A DNA stretch of 64,000 nt from MSPOR6 sp964652195 (GTDB taxonomy: Bacteria; Poribacteria; WGA-4E; WGA-3G). The stretch is from positions 124,001 through 188,000 of the forward strand of contig CAZZBB010000057.1 of NCBI GenBank assembly GCA_964652195.1, read 5' to 3'. Of this stretch, positions 27,615 through 36,173 are shown piece by piece. The position numbers were made by a program, and so were the translations under genes. Below the pieces are notes generated by a model. That model searched no databases and was not told where the DNA came from. It worked only from the letters and a program-made list of their open reading frames with translations. Position 1 is the stretch's first letter, and the number at the start of each line of letters is the position of its first letter.

Positions 27615-28954
27615 GCTTCAAATCCTTCAGTCAATTCGGTCCGGTCGAGGTTGCGTCCGATGAAGATGAGGCTATTGTAGCGCTCTTCATCACCCCACGG
27701 ACGGTCGGGACGACCGTCGAAGAGCATATGAACACCTTGGAAGACGAATCGGTTTGGCTGCCCCTTGATACTCAGAATACCTTTCATGCGGAAGATGTCA
27801 GTACCTTTTGTCCGAAGCAGATCGCCAATCCAATCGTCCAGACGGCTGGGGTTGAGGTCGCCGGGGGTTGTGATGCCTACCGATGTAACTTCGTCATCAT
27901 GTTCGTGGTCTGGCTTAAATTCGCGTTCAACAACTTGCTTGACAAGGGTGCCGCTGCCAAAGAGTTGTGCTTGAAATTCGTCGGGGTGATGCTCAGTAAA
28001 CAGCGCGTAAGCACCGGAGCGTTCAATCTGCACGTCAAAGCGTAATTTGTCCGCTGTGAGATTCAACTCAATGAGTTGTCCACTTGGTTGAAGCGTGCCA
28101 CCCGCCGAAAGTTCATGCTCATCATCGGAGAAAACGATAACGACTGGCTCAACAGCGAGCTCCAAAGCTTCATCAGTTGACTCATTTACGGGTACCAACG
28201 CGAGTTTCATCGCCGGGTCAGGACCTTCTTGAAGAAGTAGTTCATGCGTGCCCTCCGAAAGGTTATAAACACCAGCCCATTCAAAGGGGTACTCCGGTTC
28301 CATAAACTGGGGGTCAACCTCCATCGCACGGTCCAGATCGAATCCGCCGACATTGAGAATCTTGTCCATTTCCACCACGGCGTTTTTCGTTCGGTAAAGT
28401 TTCGCTGCACTGTTCATGCTGCGAATTCTGCTTTCCAGTTGATCTAACTCTGCCTCGGTCACAAGGTCAATCTTGTTCAACAAAATGACATCGGCAAAGG
28501 CAATCTGTTCACGAGCCTCGTCGCTGTCATCGATGTGCTGCCAGATATGTTTAGCATCAACCACCGTTGTGACGGAATCCAGTTGCAGTTTCTCCTGCAT
28601 TTCGGTGTCCATGAAGAACGTCTGAGCAACTGGGCCGGGGTCCGCAAGGCCTGTGGTTTCGACCATGATGTAGTCGAACTTATCGCGACGCTTCATCAGA
28701 TTCCCCAAAATACGGATGAGATCACCGCGCACCGTGCAGCAGATGCAACCATTGTTCATCTCGAAAATCTCTTCTTCGGCACCGATGACCAAATCATTAT
28801 CAACACCGATCTCACCAAATTCGTTTTCGATGACGGCGATCCGTTTGCCATGGTTTTCGGTGAGAATACGGTTGAGAAGCGTAGTTTTACCAGACCCTAA
28901 AAAGCCTGTCAACACGGTGACGGGGACTTGATTGTCTATCATGGTTTTGTTCAT
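27602..28954 (-). CDS. COG0523/CobW-family GTPase, putative zinc metallochaperone
   Basis: This G3E GTPase has Walker A GFLGSGKTT (17-25), the metal-binding GCICC motif (69-73), VETTGLADPGP (about 99-109) and LLNKIDLV for guanine specificity. The C-terminal CobW_C domain is present, but the protein is 450 aa, longer than the usual 320-400 aa. It carries an inserted domain (about 225-345) with VFSDDEHELSAGG and a His/Asp patch PDHEHDDE. COG0523 proteins deliver zinc, cobalt or other metals to apo-enzymes. The ZnuD-like receptor and His-rich lipoprotein upstream point to zinc. The start follows the small protein gene by about 20 bp. Confidence 0.92.
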   Translation of the reverse strand: MNKTMIDNQVPVTVLTGFLGSGKTTLLNRILTENHGKRIAVIENEFGEIGVDNDLVIGAEEEIFEMNNGCICCTVRGDLIRILGNLMKRRDKFDYIMVETTGLADPGPVAQTFFMDTEMQEKLQLDSVTTVVDAKHIWQHIDDSDEAREQIAFADVILLNKIDLVTEAELDQLESRIRSMNSAAKLYRTKNAVVEMDKILNVGGFDLDRAMEVDPQFMEPEYPFEWAGVYNLSEGTHELLLQEGPDPAMKLALVPVNESTDEALELAVEPVVIVFSDDEHELSAGGTLQPSGQLIELNLTADKLRFDVQIERSGAYALFTEHHPDEFQAQLFGSGTLVKQVVEREFKPDHEHDDEVTSVGITTPGDLNPSRLDDWIGDLLRTKGTDIFRMKGILSIKGQPNRFVFQGVHMLFDGRPDRPWGDEERYNSLIFIGRNLDRTELTEGFEACLA

Positions 28955-28973
28955 CTTTCTCTCCTTGTTGAAT

Positions 28974-29254
28974 TTAGCCAGCGGTTAAGCTAACGATGTC
29001 CGTCTGCTCAACCTCCGCCAGCGGTTTGTGAACTTTGTATTGCCGGGTTTTCCTGGTGTCTCCATGATTGCAATGACCGTTTCAATAGGCGGACAGCCTT
29101 CTTCGGTGCATTGCAACTCAGTAATCATTACGGAGACATCTTCTGATAGGTCAAAAGCTTGGGAAACCCACGATTTGACTTGGGTGAGTTGCTTTGGGTC
29201 ACTCTCTTTTTCAGAATTGAGAAAATTTAACACTGTTGTATGGATTCCTTGCAT
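28974..29254 (-). pseudogene. Small CPPIET-motif protein with C-terminal frameshift
   Basis: From ATG 29254 (MQGIHTTVLNFLNSEKES) the frame encodes WVSQAFDLSEDVSVMITELQ and CTEEGCPPIETVIAIME, a motif I recall from short proteins encoded next to CobW genes. After METPGKP the frame reads into NTKFTNRWRRLSRRTSLA and stops at 28985. One added base in the AAAA run near 29040 restores QYKVHKPLAEVEQTDIVSLT followed by AG and a stop at 28974-28976. The restored C-terminus suits the family, so this is a one-base deletion or a sequencing error. The region upstream of 29254 is part of a GTAGGGTGGGTTT-type repeat, which argues against the longer start. Confidence 0.6.
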
Positions 29255-29344
29255 GTCAATAACGGTTGGGGAAACCCACCCTACAGGGTGGACACCCATC
29301 AAGAATCGCAGGATTATGATTTAATATTGCTCTGTCCTACATTT

Positions 29345-31615
29345 TTAGAAATTGAGTTTATACAAGAATTTCGCATTCCGTCCGGGTTCCGGCATTGACG
29401 ATTTGATGCGGGACAGATGTTCACGATAAGTTGTATCAAAGAGGTTTTCAATCTCAAAAACGACCATATTCTCACGCTGCCACCACGAAAAATTAAGATA
29501 TCCCCCAATATCATAGACGAGATAACCGTCTGTCGGTTCCTCAAATTCTCCGAGTCGGGTTTGGCTGCCTGAAATACGGGATGTAACATGCAAATGCAAC
29601 GGTGTTGTCGGCGTGTAACTGATGACAAATTTGCCGTTGAGGGGTGGGATACGCTCCAGCGGTTGCCCACTGGTTTGAATAGTTCCGTGGATGTAGCTCA
29701 TATTCAACTGAAAATGGACCCGTGAGATGACCTCACCGCCTATCTGAATTTCAGTTCCATCCATCACAACATTGTGTCCCATGTATTGATAAATCCACAA
29801 CCATCCAGCTGCCCCACTGCCCCACTCCTTTTCACCGCTGTTCGTCGGAATGAGGTAGTTCTGTATCTGATTCCTGAAAAGTGCAAGATTGAGTCTGAAC
29901 CTGTCATTAGCGTATTTGACGAAGAGTTCAGTGCCATATCCATTCTCAGATTCCAGCTCTGAATTGCCGATTTCGTAGGAAAAGACTGCCAAGTGGGGTC
30001 CATCGCTGAAAAGTTCCTCAATACCGGGTGCGCGAAACGTCTTCATCAGGGTCGCTCCAGTACTCAACCAATCCGTCCAATGGTAAATTCCAGAGGCGGC
30101 ACCGGAAACACCACCGAAATCACGCCGTTCGACGCGTCCAGCTCGGACAACTGCTCCGGGTCTAAACGGTTCCGCCCGTCTAATGTCGTATCGGATAGCT
30201 CCTTGTAAGGTGAATTTGTCAAAATTCCGCTGGTTTAGAAAAAATCCTGCCAACGCGAATTCACGGGTGTGGGGTGTCCAGTAAAACCCACCTGTGGCAT
30301 GGTCTCGGTACTCACCCCAAATACCCGCAACGGCGTTGTCTAACACGTGAGCCATTGCTGAGACATTGTAGGTTAGCACCCCGAATTCCACACCAAGTGT
30401 CCCGTTCGACTCCAACTCTTGATGTTCATAACGCGTATACGCAGCTTGGAGTTTTACCTTTTCAAGCATCCTTGTATTGAATCGGTATTCCATCTGTCCT
30501 TCATAGCGTTGCTTGTCAAGTGCGATGTTAACTCCGCTGATATGTCCTTCTGGAGAACCAGGAACACCGTAATCTGAACGATAACTGCTTCCAGATGTAC
30601 CGATGAAGCCCCACGGCTTAATCAGCGAGGCACCGCCTGAAAAATTGACGTTTGAAAGGGCAGTGTTTCCAAGGACACCCACCGGCGTTTGTATGTCGGA
30701 TGCGCGCCGCCGATTCCATTCAACATTACCAGCAAAATCACCAATTGGGACAGTAAAACCTGTCGTTCCAGTCAAACCTGAGTTTACAGATTCAGCTTGG
30801 AACGTTAGATGCATATCAAGTCGTCTCGGTAGAATTTGAGGGATGTGATTGCTTTTGACGTTGATAACCCCACCAAGGGTACTTGACCCGTAAATGAGTG
30901 ATGCAGGACCTCGTGTAATTTCAACACCTTCAGCGGTCGTCGGATCAATAGAGACGGCGTGGTCGGCACTGGAGGCAGATTTATCCCCTGTCCGTTCGCC
31001 GTTCTCTAAAATAAGCAGCCTGTCACCGCCCAATCCACGAATAACTGGACGGGCTATCGCACGACCCATCGTTCGTTGTGAAACACCTATCTCATTTGCC
31101 AACGTGTTCGCCAAAGTCATACCTAACCGTCTTTGGAGGTCTGCTTCATCCAATGCTAAATCGGTTGTTTCCTCAAACTTTGAAAGAGATCGATTTGAAC
31201 CGTATACCCTGACGGTTTGCAGTTGAAACGACAGTGTCTCCAGTTCAACCTTGAGATGAGGCGTAAACGCATTGACATTAACAACCTGTTCAAACCTATG
31301 ATAACCGACCTTCAGGAACTGAAGGGTCAGCACCCCTTCTGGCACTGCGTCAAACTTAAAACGACCGTTTGAATCGGTCCTCACACTTCTCTCAAGTCCC
31401 GTAATCTGGACTCTAACTCCACTAAGAGGAGCATGACTCCGTTTTTCAGTAACTTCTCCTTCCAAAGACTGCATTGTGTCCAAAGCACTTTGGACATCCT
31501 TGAGATAGCAGAACAGGCATCCTACTATTCCAAATACGAATACGAATAAGTGAGGACACTTTCCAAGTGTCCTCACTGTGGAAGACCTGTGCGAACAAGC
31601 ACAAGTGCTTAACAT
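29345..31615 (-). CDS. TonB-dependent outer-membrane receptor, ZnuD-like
   Basis: Order in the 756-aa protein: hydrophobic export signal (about 24-37), carboxypeptidase-regulatory-like beta domain (about 50-120, LEGEVTEKRSHAPLSGVRV), plug (about 150-265, with RGLGGDRLLILENGE, SADHAVSIDPTTAEGVEITR and GPASLIYGSSTLGGVINV), then a 22-strand-type barrel ending in FLYKLNF. The plug motifs resemble ZnuD zinc receptors, which supports zinc as the ligand; this is similarity by eye. It needs TonB-ExbBD elsewhere in the genome. The N-terminal coding region contains a perfect 13-bp inverted repeat (31549-31577). It follows the His-rich lipoprotein gene by 10 bp. Confidence 0.9.
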   Translation of the reverse strand: MLSTCACSHRSSTVRTLGKCPHLFVFVFGIVGCLFCYLKDVQSALDTMQSLEGEVTEKRSHAPLSGVRVQITGLERSVRTDSNGRFKFDAVPEGVLTLQFLKVGYHRFEQVVNVNAFTPHLKVELETLSFQLQTVRVYGSNRSLSKFEETTDLALDEADLQRRLGMTLANTLANEIGVSQRTMGRAIARPVIRGLGGDRLLILENGERTGDKSASSADHAVSIDPTTAEGVEITRGPASLIYGSSTLGGVINVKSNHIPQILPRRLDMHLTFQAESVNSGLTGTTGFTVPIGDFAGNVEWNRRRASDIQTPVGVLGNTALSNVNFSGGASLIKPWGFIGTSGSSYRSDYGVPGSPEGHISGVNIALDKQRYEGQMEYRFNTRMLEKVKLQAAYTRYEHQELESNGTLGVEFGVLTYNVSAMAHVLDNAVAGIWGEYRDHATGGFYWTPHTREFALAGFFLNQRNFDKFTLQGAIRYDIRRAEPFRPGAVVRAGRVERRDFGGVSGAASGIYHWTDWLSTGATLMKTFRAPGIEELFSDGPHLAVFSYEIGNSELESENGYGTELFVKYANDRFRLNLALFRNQIQNYLIPTNSGEKEWGSGAAGWLWIYQYMGHNVVMDGTEIQIGGEVISRVHFQLNMSYIHGTIQTSGQPLERIPPLNGKFVISYTPTTPLHLHVTSRISGSQTRLGEFEEPTDGYLVYDIGGYLNFSWWQRENMVVFEIENLFDTTYREHLSRIKSSMPEPGRNAKFLYKLNF
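31549..31577. repeat. Perfect 13-bp inverted repeat at the TonB-receptor start
   Basis: AGTGAGGACACTT (31549-31561) and AAGTGTCCTCACT (31565-31577) pair perfectly around TCC. The element lies within codons about 13-23 of the receptor gene, in the n-region of its signal peptide. It could be an inserted repeat, or an mRNA hairpin that modulates translation of the receptor. Confidence 0.7.
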
Positions 31616-31625
31616 GATGTTCCCC

Positions 31626-32267
31626 TTATTTTACTGTTACTGGTATCGGGAGTGCTGCTGTGAAGTCAGGATGATCCCCATGAAGAAGTTGCAGTTTAAT
31701 TTCCGTGGTTCCTGCTTTCAATCCAACAACTTCAAATTGTAACTCTTCTTCATGATCATGTTCTTCACCTTCATGGTCGTCATCTTCATGATCCTCATCT
31801 TCCTCTTCGTCCTCATGCAAATGGATGTCAATGATAGAGGAATCGTACCCTGTCAGACTCAAACTGAAGGCTTCCGCTCCATCATGGTCATCGTCGTCAT
31901 GTCCAGGTTCGTCATGTTCATCTTCACCCGGCGGGAGTGCTACTTCCTCGAGATGGACTTCCGCTTCGTTTGCGTCAATAAAGACAACATGTACCTCAAT
32001 TTCTTCACCAACGTCAACGGTGAGACCGCCTTCTTGGTCGCCTTGATGTTGATGATAAACTATTGTTCCATTAACTTCCAAGTTAAAGCCGTCTGCATCA
32101 GCGTGAAGGGGTGCATCCATATCGTGTGCGTGGCCATGATCATCATCATGGATGGGATTATCATCTTCGCCACAACCTCCCATGAAAGGAAGTACAGCGA
32201 CAAGGGTTAGTAATATTATTCGAGAAATGGTGTCAGAAAAGTCGCGTTCAAATAAATATGTAAACAT
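31626..32267 (-). CDS. His/Asp-rich metal-binding lipoprotein
   Basis: I prefer the ATG at 32267 (MFTYLFERDFSDTISR), giving 213 aa; the longer frame from 32297 adds ten residues. A hydrophobic stretch ending FMGGC gives a lipobox. The mature part has three His-rich acidic clusters: DDDHGHAHDMD, EDEHDEPGHDDDDHDG and EDHEDDDHEGEEHDHEEE. Around them are beta-rich segments (VNGTIVYHQHQGDQ, LQFEVVGLKAGTTEIKLQLL). Such clusters bind Zn(II) or Ni(II). With the receptor and CobW downstream, a periplasmic or surface zinc-capture role is likely. Confidence 0.85.
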   Translation of the reverse strand: MFTYLFERDFSDTISRIILLTLVAVLPFMGGCGEDDNPIHDDDHGHAHDMDAPLHADADGFNLEVNGTIVYHQHQGDQEGGLTVDVGEEIEVHVVFIDANEAEVHLEEVALPPGEDEHDEPGHDDDDHDGAEAFSLSLTGYDSSIIDIHLHEDEEEDEDHEDDDHEGEEHDHEEELQFEVVGLKAGTTEIKLQLLHGDHPDFTAALPIPVTVK

Positions 32268-32367
32268 TGTAATCTCCAATTTTGTTTTACAGCACAATTA
32301 TGTGCTAATAATAAATGAGTTGCAGAGGATAGATATAAAAGCTCACAAAACTAAGCAAACACCATAC

Positions 32368-32388
32368 CCATTGTTATGTTTGCAATGG
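32368..32388. promoter_or_regulatory. Imperfect palindrome, candidate Zur-type operator
   Basis: CCATTG (32368-32373) and CAATGG (32383-32388) flank a 9-nt AT-rich centre, about 100 bp upstream of the zinc-lipoprotein start. The size (21 bp) and AT-rich core fit Fur/Zur-type boxes, but the sequence is not a clear match to a known consensus. No regulator gene is in the window. Confidence 0.3.
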
Positions 32389-32494
32389 TAATTGTAGATG
32401 TTTCTGCCCTCTACATAAAATTAAACAGAAGTAAATGATAAAATGATAGAATGATACAGAATTAAATGCTATTTTAACTATGGAAATTATAGAA

Positions 32495-32908
32495 TTAGAT
32501 TGAATAGGAAAATATAGGAGGGGCGCGACTCTGGATGGTTGTTATAGAACTGGTAGGCCAAATATCAACTTCTCTTAGTGGAAGTGTTCTAAGGCAAAAC
32601 GTAGGGGATATGATTACCTTTGGTTGGGTTTCGACTTGGAAATGTGTGTTGATAAATACACACGCAGCACAACCTTCTTCTGAATGTGACTGTTCTGAGC
32701 GTTCATTTTCATTTTCATGACATGATACATGCTCATAACATGATACACTCACATAGCATGCATCATGCAGCAGTGGGGCAAAACTGAGCATCACTGCGTA
32801 ACAAATTATACCACTCAAAATTAGTAATTTTGTATTGGAATTGTACTTTTTCAAGATTCCAAACCTATATGCTGACTGTGTATTATTTTTATATAGTATA
32901 CTGTACAC
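32495..32908 (-). CDS. Small exported Cys/His-rich protein (DUF2946-like)
   Basis: This 137-aa protein has a hydrophobic segment (about 28-46, LLILSGIICYAVMLSFAPLL) followed by HDACYVSVSCYEHVSCHENE, then SHSEEGCAACVFINTHFQ and a C-terminal SRAPP motif. The H...CxACVF...RxPP layout is typical of the short DUF2946-type proteins often found beside metal-uptake genes. The extra Cys/His residues between the anchor and CAAC could bind metal. It is the most upstream gene of the minus-strand zinc island, about 200 bp from the lipoprotein gene. Confidence 0.7.
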   Translation of the reverse strand: MYSILYKNNTQSAYRFGILKKYNSNTKLLILSGIICYAVMLSFAPLLHDACYVSVSCYEHVSCHENENERSEQSHSEEGCAACVFINTHFQVETQPKVIISPTFCLRTLPLREVDIWPTSSITTIQSRAPPIFSYSI

Positions 32909-33240
32909 ATTTTACGAATGCAAATATTTTTTACACAGTACATTACAATGAACTTCTCAATAATGGCGTGATGTATATCAAAATATTACGCTGAAGCATA
33001 TTTTGACGGGTCAAACATTTTTATATTAAATTGAAAATAAAATGATGAAAAGTACACCTCTAACAATTCACATACATATATCACAAAACAGAACCACATA
33101 GTAATAATAACCCAAGTTGCTACTAACAGATTTTGATCGTTTCAACTCACCATAATATAAATATATTACAAAAAGTATATTTTGACTTGACTAATATAAT
33201 ATATTATGATACTATGTTTATTACATAAAAGCATATCATG

Positions 33241-33467
33241 AAAAGTTGTTATGAAACTTTCATAACAGTAATGAAAAACAATTTAAATCTGAGAAGCCTA
33301 CAAACCTATACCAGGTCAAGGTTTAGACCACTTAAAACAAAACGAAGTATGAAAAATCAAAAAAATAGAAAAGTGACGATTTTTCAGATATATCTATAAA
33401 CCCTTTCTGGGATTGATTTTAGATCAGTTATGATTTTGAAATTTAAAAAATGTGTTATGAAAATAAT
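33241..33467 (-). repeat. Long dispersed repeat family 2, minus copy
   Basis: Reverse complement of 33241-33467 matches 9870-10086 over its whole length, with conserved CAATCCCAGAAAGGGTTTAT and GGTATAGGTTTGTAGGC blocks and TTCATAACA at both ends. The family 1 copy precedes it on the same strand, the same order as at 9 kb. Confidence 0.65.
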
Positions 33468-33690
33468 ACACAGGGTTTACACAATTTTGTAATACAGAGG
33501 AATATTATGTATAATTGTTGTAAGTGTTAAAATCGTTCTTTGTTACCACAGAAGTCTTATAGAATTTACACACATAACCAAACAACAAAAACTCTTAAGA
33601 ATACGTCTAAATTCACCTATATGAAATGTCATATTGAACAAGGACAACGAAATGAAAAAAGGACAAATTTAGAATTTTTTATTTTTTCAT

Positions 33691-33790
33691 TTAGAACGCT
33701 ATAAAGTCAGTCTATGAGAGGGGTTACAGGGGTGATTTACACCAATTTCAAAGTTACACAAGGTAACGAAAAGTGTAACTTTTTTCATAT
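33691..33790 (-). repeat. Dispersed hairpin repeat family 1, copy C
   Basis: On the minus strand it reads AGTTACACTTTTCGTTACCT then TGTGTAACTTTGAAATTGG, then TCACCCCTGTAACCCCT and CATAGACTGACTTTATAGC. It is closest to copy D at 62206-62305. Confidence 0.65.
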
Positions 33791-33875
33791 TTTACTTCTT
33801 CTGAAAATACAAGAGTTAATCAGAAACAACAATAAACCAAAACTATAAACTACAGTATTATTTAATGAATTTATT

Positions 33876-35312
33876 ATGTTAAGGCTTTGGCAACATCATA
33901 GAGTTATCAAGAATATTGTGACAGTATTATTCAGTATAGTGTTCGTTTGCATAACTGCAACAAGCAATACCAATGCTAAAGAGGATTCAGAGATGAAAAA
34001 GAACAGAATCCAGATTTACAAAGAAAACCCACGTTACTGGCAATATAAAGGCAAACCCGTTCTGCTATTTGGTGGTTCTGTTGATGATAATCTGTTTCAG
34101 ATACCTAATCTCAAAGAGCATCTTGAATTATTAAAGTCAGTCGGTGGAAATTATGTTAGGTCTACGATGGGTTGGACTGAGGCAGTCGATGTTCCTCCCT
34201 TCAAAAAAGTCGGTGATCTATATGACTTAAATCAGTGGAGCGATGAATTTTGGACACGTTTTCGGAACTTTATCAGATGGACTCACGAGATGGATATTAT
34301 TGTCCAAATTGAAGTCTGGGCAACTTTCAACTATTATAGAGATTATTGGGAAGTCAATCCATATAATCCAAAAAATAATAGCAATTACACCGCAGAAGAG
34401 ACAGAGTTACCCACTGTTGTCAATAGTCATCCAAGTGCAGCGAAAAATAACTTCTTCCGGTCAGTTCCAAAAAAGCGAAATCAGAAAATTGTACTAAAAT
34501 ATCAACAAAAGTATGTGGATAAACTTCTTTCTGAGACACTACCTTATGGACACATACTCTACTGTATGGACAACGAGACGGCAGTTACACCAGCATGGGG
34601 TGAATACTGGTCAACTTACATTAAGAATCGAGCAGCCGAAGTTGGTCGTGGGGTTGAAACAACTGAGAGTTGGAATCCGTGGGAAATATATCATGAACAA
34701 CATCGAAATACAAAAGATCACCCAGAAATATATTCCTTTTGTGATATATCACAGAATAATATGCAGAAACGGCAAGCACACTGGGACAACGCACAGAAAT
34801 ATAGGGCAGAACTCTCACCGATCCGTCCCATGAATAATGTTAAGATCTACGGTGCTGATACCGGGAAATACGGTACGACACGAAATGGGTTAGAACGGTT
34901 CTGGCGTAATATCTTTGGTGGACTCGCTTCAGCACGGTTCCACCGTCCACCCAACGGACTCGGTTTGACTAAGACAGCACAAGCGAGTATTAAGAGTATG
35001 AGAATGATTACCGACGAAATGGATGTGTTCACTTGCGAACCCAATAATGATTTGTTATCCAACCGAGAAGATAATGAAGCGTATGTTTTCGCTAATCCCG
35101 GTAAAGAGTATGCTGTATATCTCCCAAAAGGCGGTTCGGTTGATCTCGATTTGAAAGTTAATAAACAGAAGGATGCCAAAACAGTTAATCTAAGATGGCT
35201 AAATATACGTAAAGGCGAATGGAAAAAAGAACAGGAAATTCCGTTCAGCAGTAGTATAACACTATCTCCATCCACTGAATCTCATTGGGCAGTTTTGGTT
35301 AAGATTGAGTAA
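33876..35312 (+). CDS. Exported glycoside-hydrolase-like protein, 478 aa
   Basis: A signal peptide (VTVLFSIVFVCITATSNTNA) follows a short charged N-terminus. The body resembles a (beta/alpha)8 glycosidase: YKGKPVLLFGGSVDDNLFQ, NYVRSTMGWTEA, an acidic IIVQIEVWATFNYY strand (about 135-148) and ILYCMDNETAVTPAWGEYW (about 227-245), where Glu residues at strand ends could be the acid/base and nucleophile. A C-terminal beta domain (about 395-478) ends SPSTESHWAVLVKIE. Substrate and GH family cannot be named. It is intact, unlike the genes downstream. Confidence 0.7.
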   Translation: MLRLWQHHRVIKNIVTVLFSIVFVCITATSNTNAKEDSEMKKNRIQIYKENPRYWQYKGKPVLLFGGSVDDNLFQIPNLKEHLELLKSVGGNYVRSTMGWTEAVDVPPFKKVGDLYDLNQWSDEFWTRFRNFIRWTHEMDIIVQIEVWATFNYYRDYWEVNPYNPKNNSNYTAEETELPTVVNSHPSAAKNNFFRSVPKKRNQKIVLKYQQKYVDKLLSETLPYGHILYCMDNETAVTPAWGEYWSTYIKNRAAEVGRGVETTESWNPWEIYHEQHRNTKDHPEIYSFCDISQNNMQKRQAHWDNAQKYRAELSPIRPMNNVKIYGADTGKYGTTRNGLERFWRNIFGGLASARFHRPPNGLGLTKTAQASIKSMRMITDEMDVFTCEPNNDLLSNREDNEAYVFANPGKEYAVYLPKGGSVDLDLKVNKQKDAKTVNLRWLNIRKGEWKKEQEIPFSSSITLSPSTESHWAVLVKIE

Positions 35313-35591
35313 CCTATGTTGTTCCTTATGTAGCACAATCTGATAGAATGTGTCTGTAAGGACGTAAAATAACTGTTAACGCTACGAAACTTGCGAAATA
35401 TACATTATACTCTATAAAAACGGTGTTTGCAATTCTAAAAACTTTTAGGTAGCAACTTGAGTTACTATATTAAGTATATGAAACTTGAGAAAATCTGAAA
35501 TCTGTTGATTTGAAAGATCACGCGAATAATCATTGATTAAAAGCAATGCAAAACCCTACATAATCTGGGTTTCACACAAAGAGGTAATACA
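35313..35591. other. Intergenic, nothing recognised
   Basis: This 279-bp AT-rich stretch lies between the glycosidase-like gene and the broken outer-membrane gene. GAGGTAATACA just before 35592 is a plausible ribosome site. I see no repeat or RNA gene. Confidence 0.5.
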
Positions 35592-36132
35592 ATGAAAAAG
35601 TTGAACCGATTCACACTTCAATTATTATGTATACCGCTTCTATTTCTGTTAATACCGATGACAGCAACATCTAACCCCAGCTTCTATCTTGAAGGTGTAA
35701 GTATTGCTACAGGGGAAGACGATGATGATTTGCTGCCATCGCACATACGGAATTCAGGTATTCACGAACCTATCCGTTAGAGATAGGCAACCTAAACTAT
35801 TTTTGGAGAGCCGGTTCGCAGCTTAATATATCAGTATACTATGAAAAAAATGAAAGCGGCGGATCACTCAATTCCACGATAGGGTTTCACGGTGGGGGCG
35901 GACTTACATACGACTTGCTAAAACAGTCAAGATTGACGATTGGTCCATATCTTGGTATCTTTTATTCTAACAATAAACTGGATAGCGGAATTCGTCTTAG
36001 TTATTTCACGACTGAACTTGGGTTGGAGATAGACGTTTACTCAAAGGTGAGTCAAATTGGAAGGTATACGCGTTCTTTGATACTGTCATCAAGACAAGTA
36101 CATATAGCATCGGCATCAGTCTCCACTAATTT
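35592..36132 (+). pseudogene. Outer-membrane beta-barrel protein, frameshifted
   Basis: ATG 35592 opens a clear signal peptide (LQLLCIPLLFLLIPMTATSN) and NPSFYLEGVSIATGEDDDD, stopping at 35780. Barrel-like sequence continues in another register from about 35755: YSRTYPLEIGNLNYFWRAG, LNISVYYEKN, GFHGGGGLTYDLL, LTIGPYLGIFYSNNKLD and LGLEIDVYSK. After about 36050 the match shifts again to WKVYAFFDTVIKTSTYSIGI followed by SLH and a stop near 36130. At least two frameshifts in 540 bp make this a decayed gene, or a place where the assembly has indels. Confidence 0.7.
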
Positions 36133-36173
36133 GGCGTAATCCCCTTAATCCGAGATAAGGAATACAACAAGCT

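Larger units (their letters stand above)
32909..33875. other. Very AT-rich gap with two dispersed repeats
   Basis: No gene is visible in this 967-bp divergent gap. It contains minus-orientation copies of repeat family 2 (33241-33467) and family 1 (33691-33790). The 32909-33240 part is AT-rich and may hold the promoters of the zinc island. Confidence 0.6.

Noticed and set aside
31752..32210. 152-aa plus-strand frame opposite the His-rich lipoprotein
   Set aside because: It is the antisense of GAT/CAT-rich His/Asp codons, which read as Met/Ile/Phe on the other strand.
34243..34833. Alternative frames inside the glycosidase-like gene
   Set aside because: They overlap a long frame with a signal peptide and coherent TIM-barrel strands.
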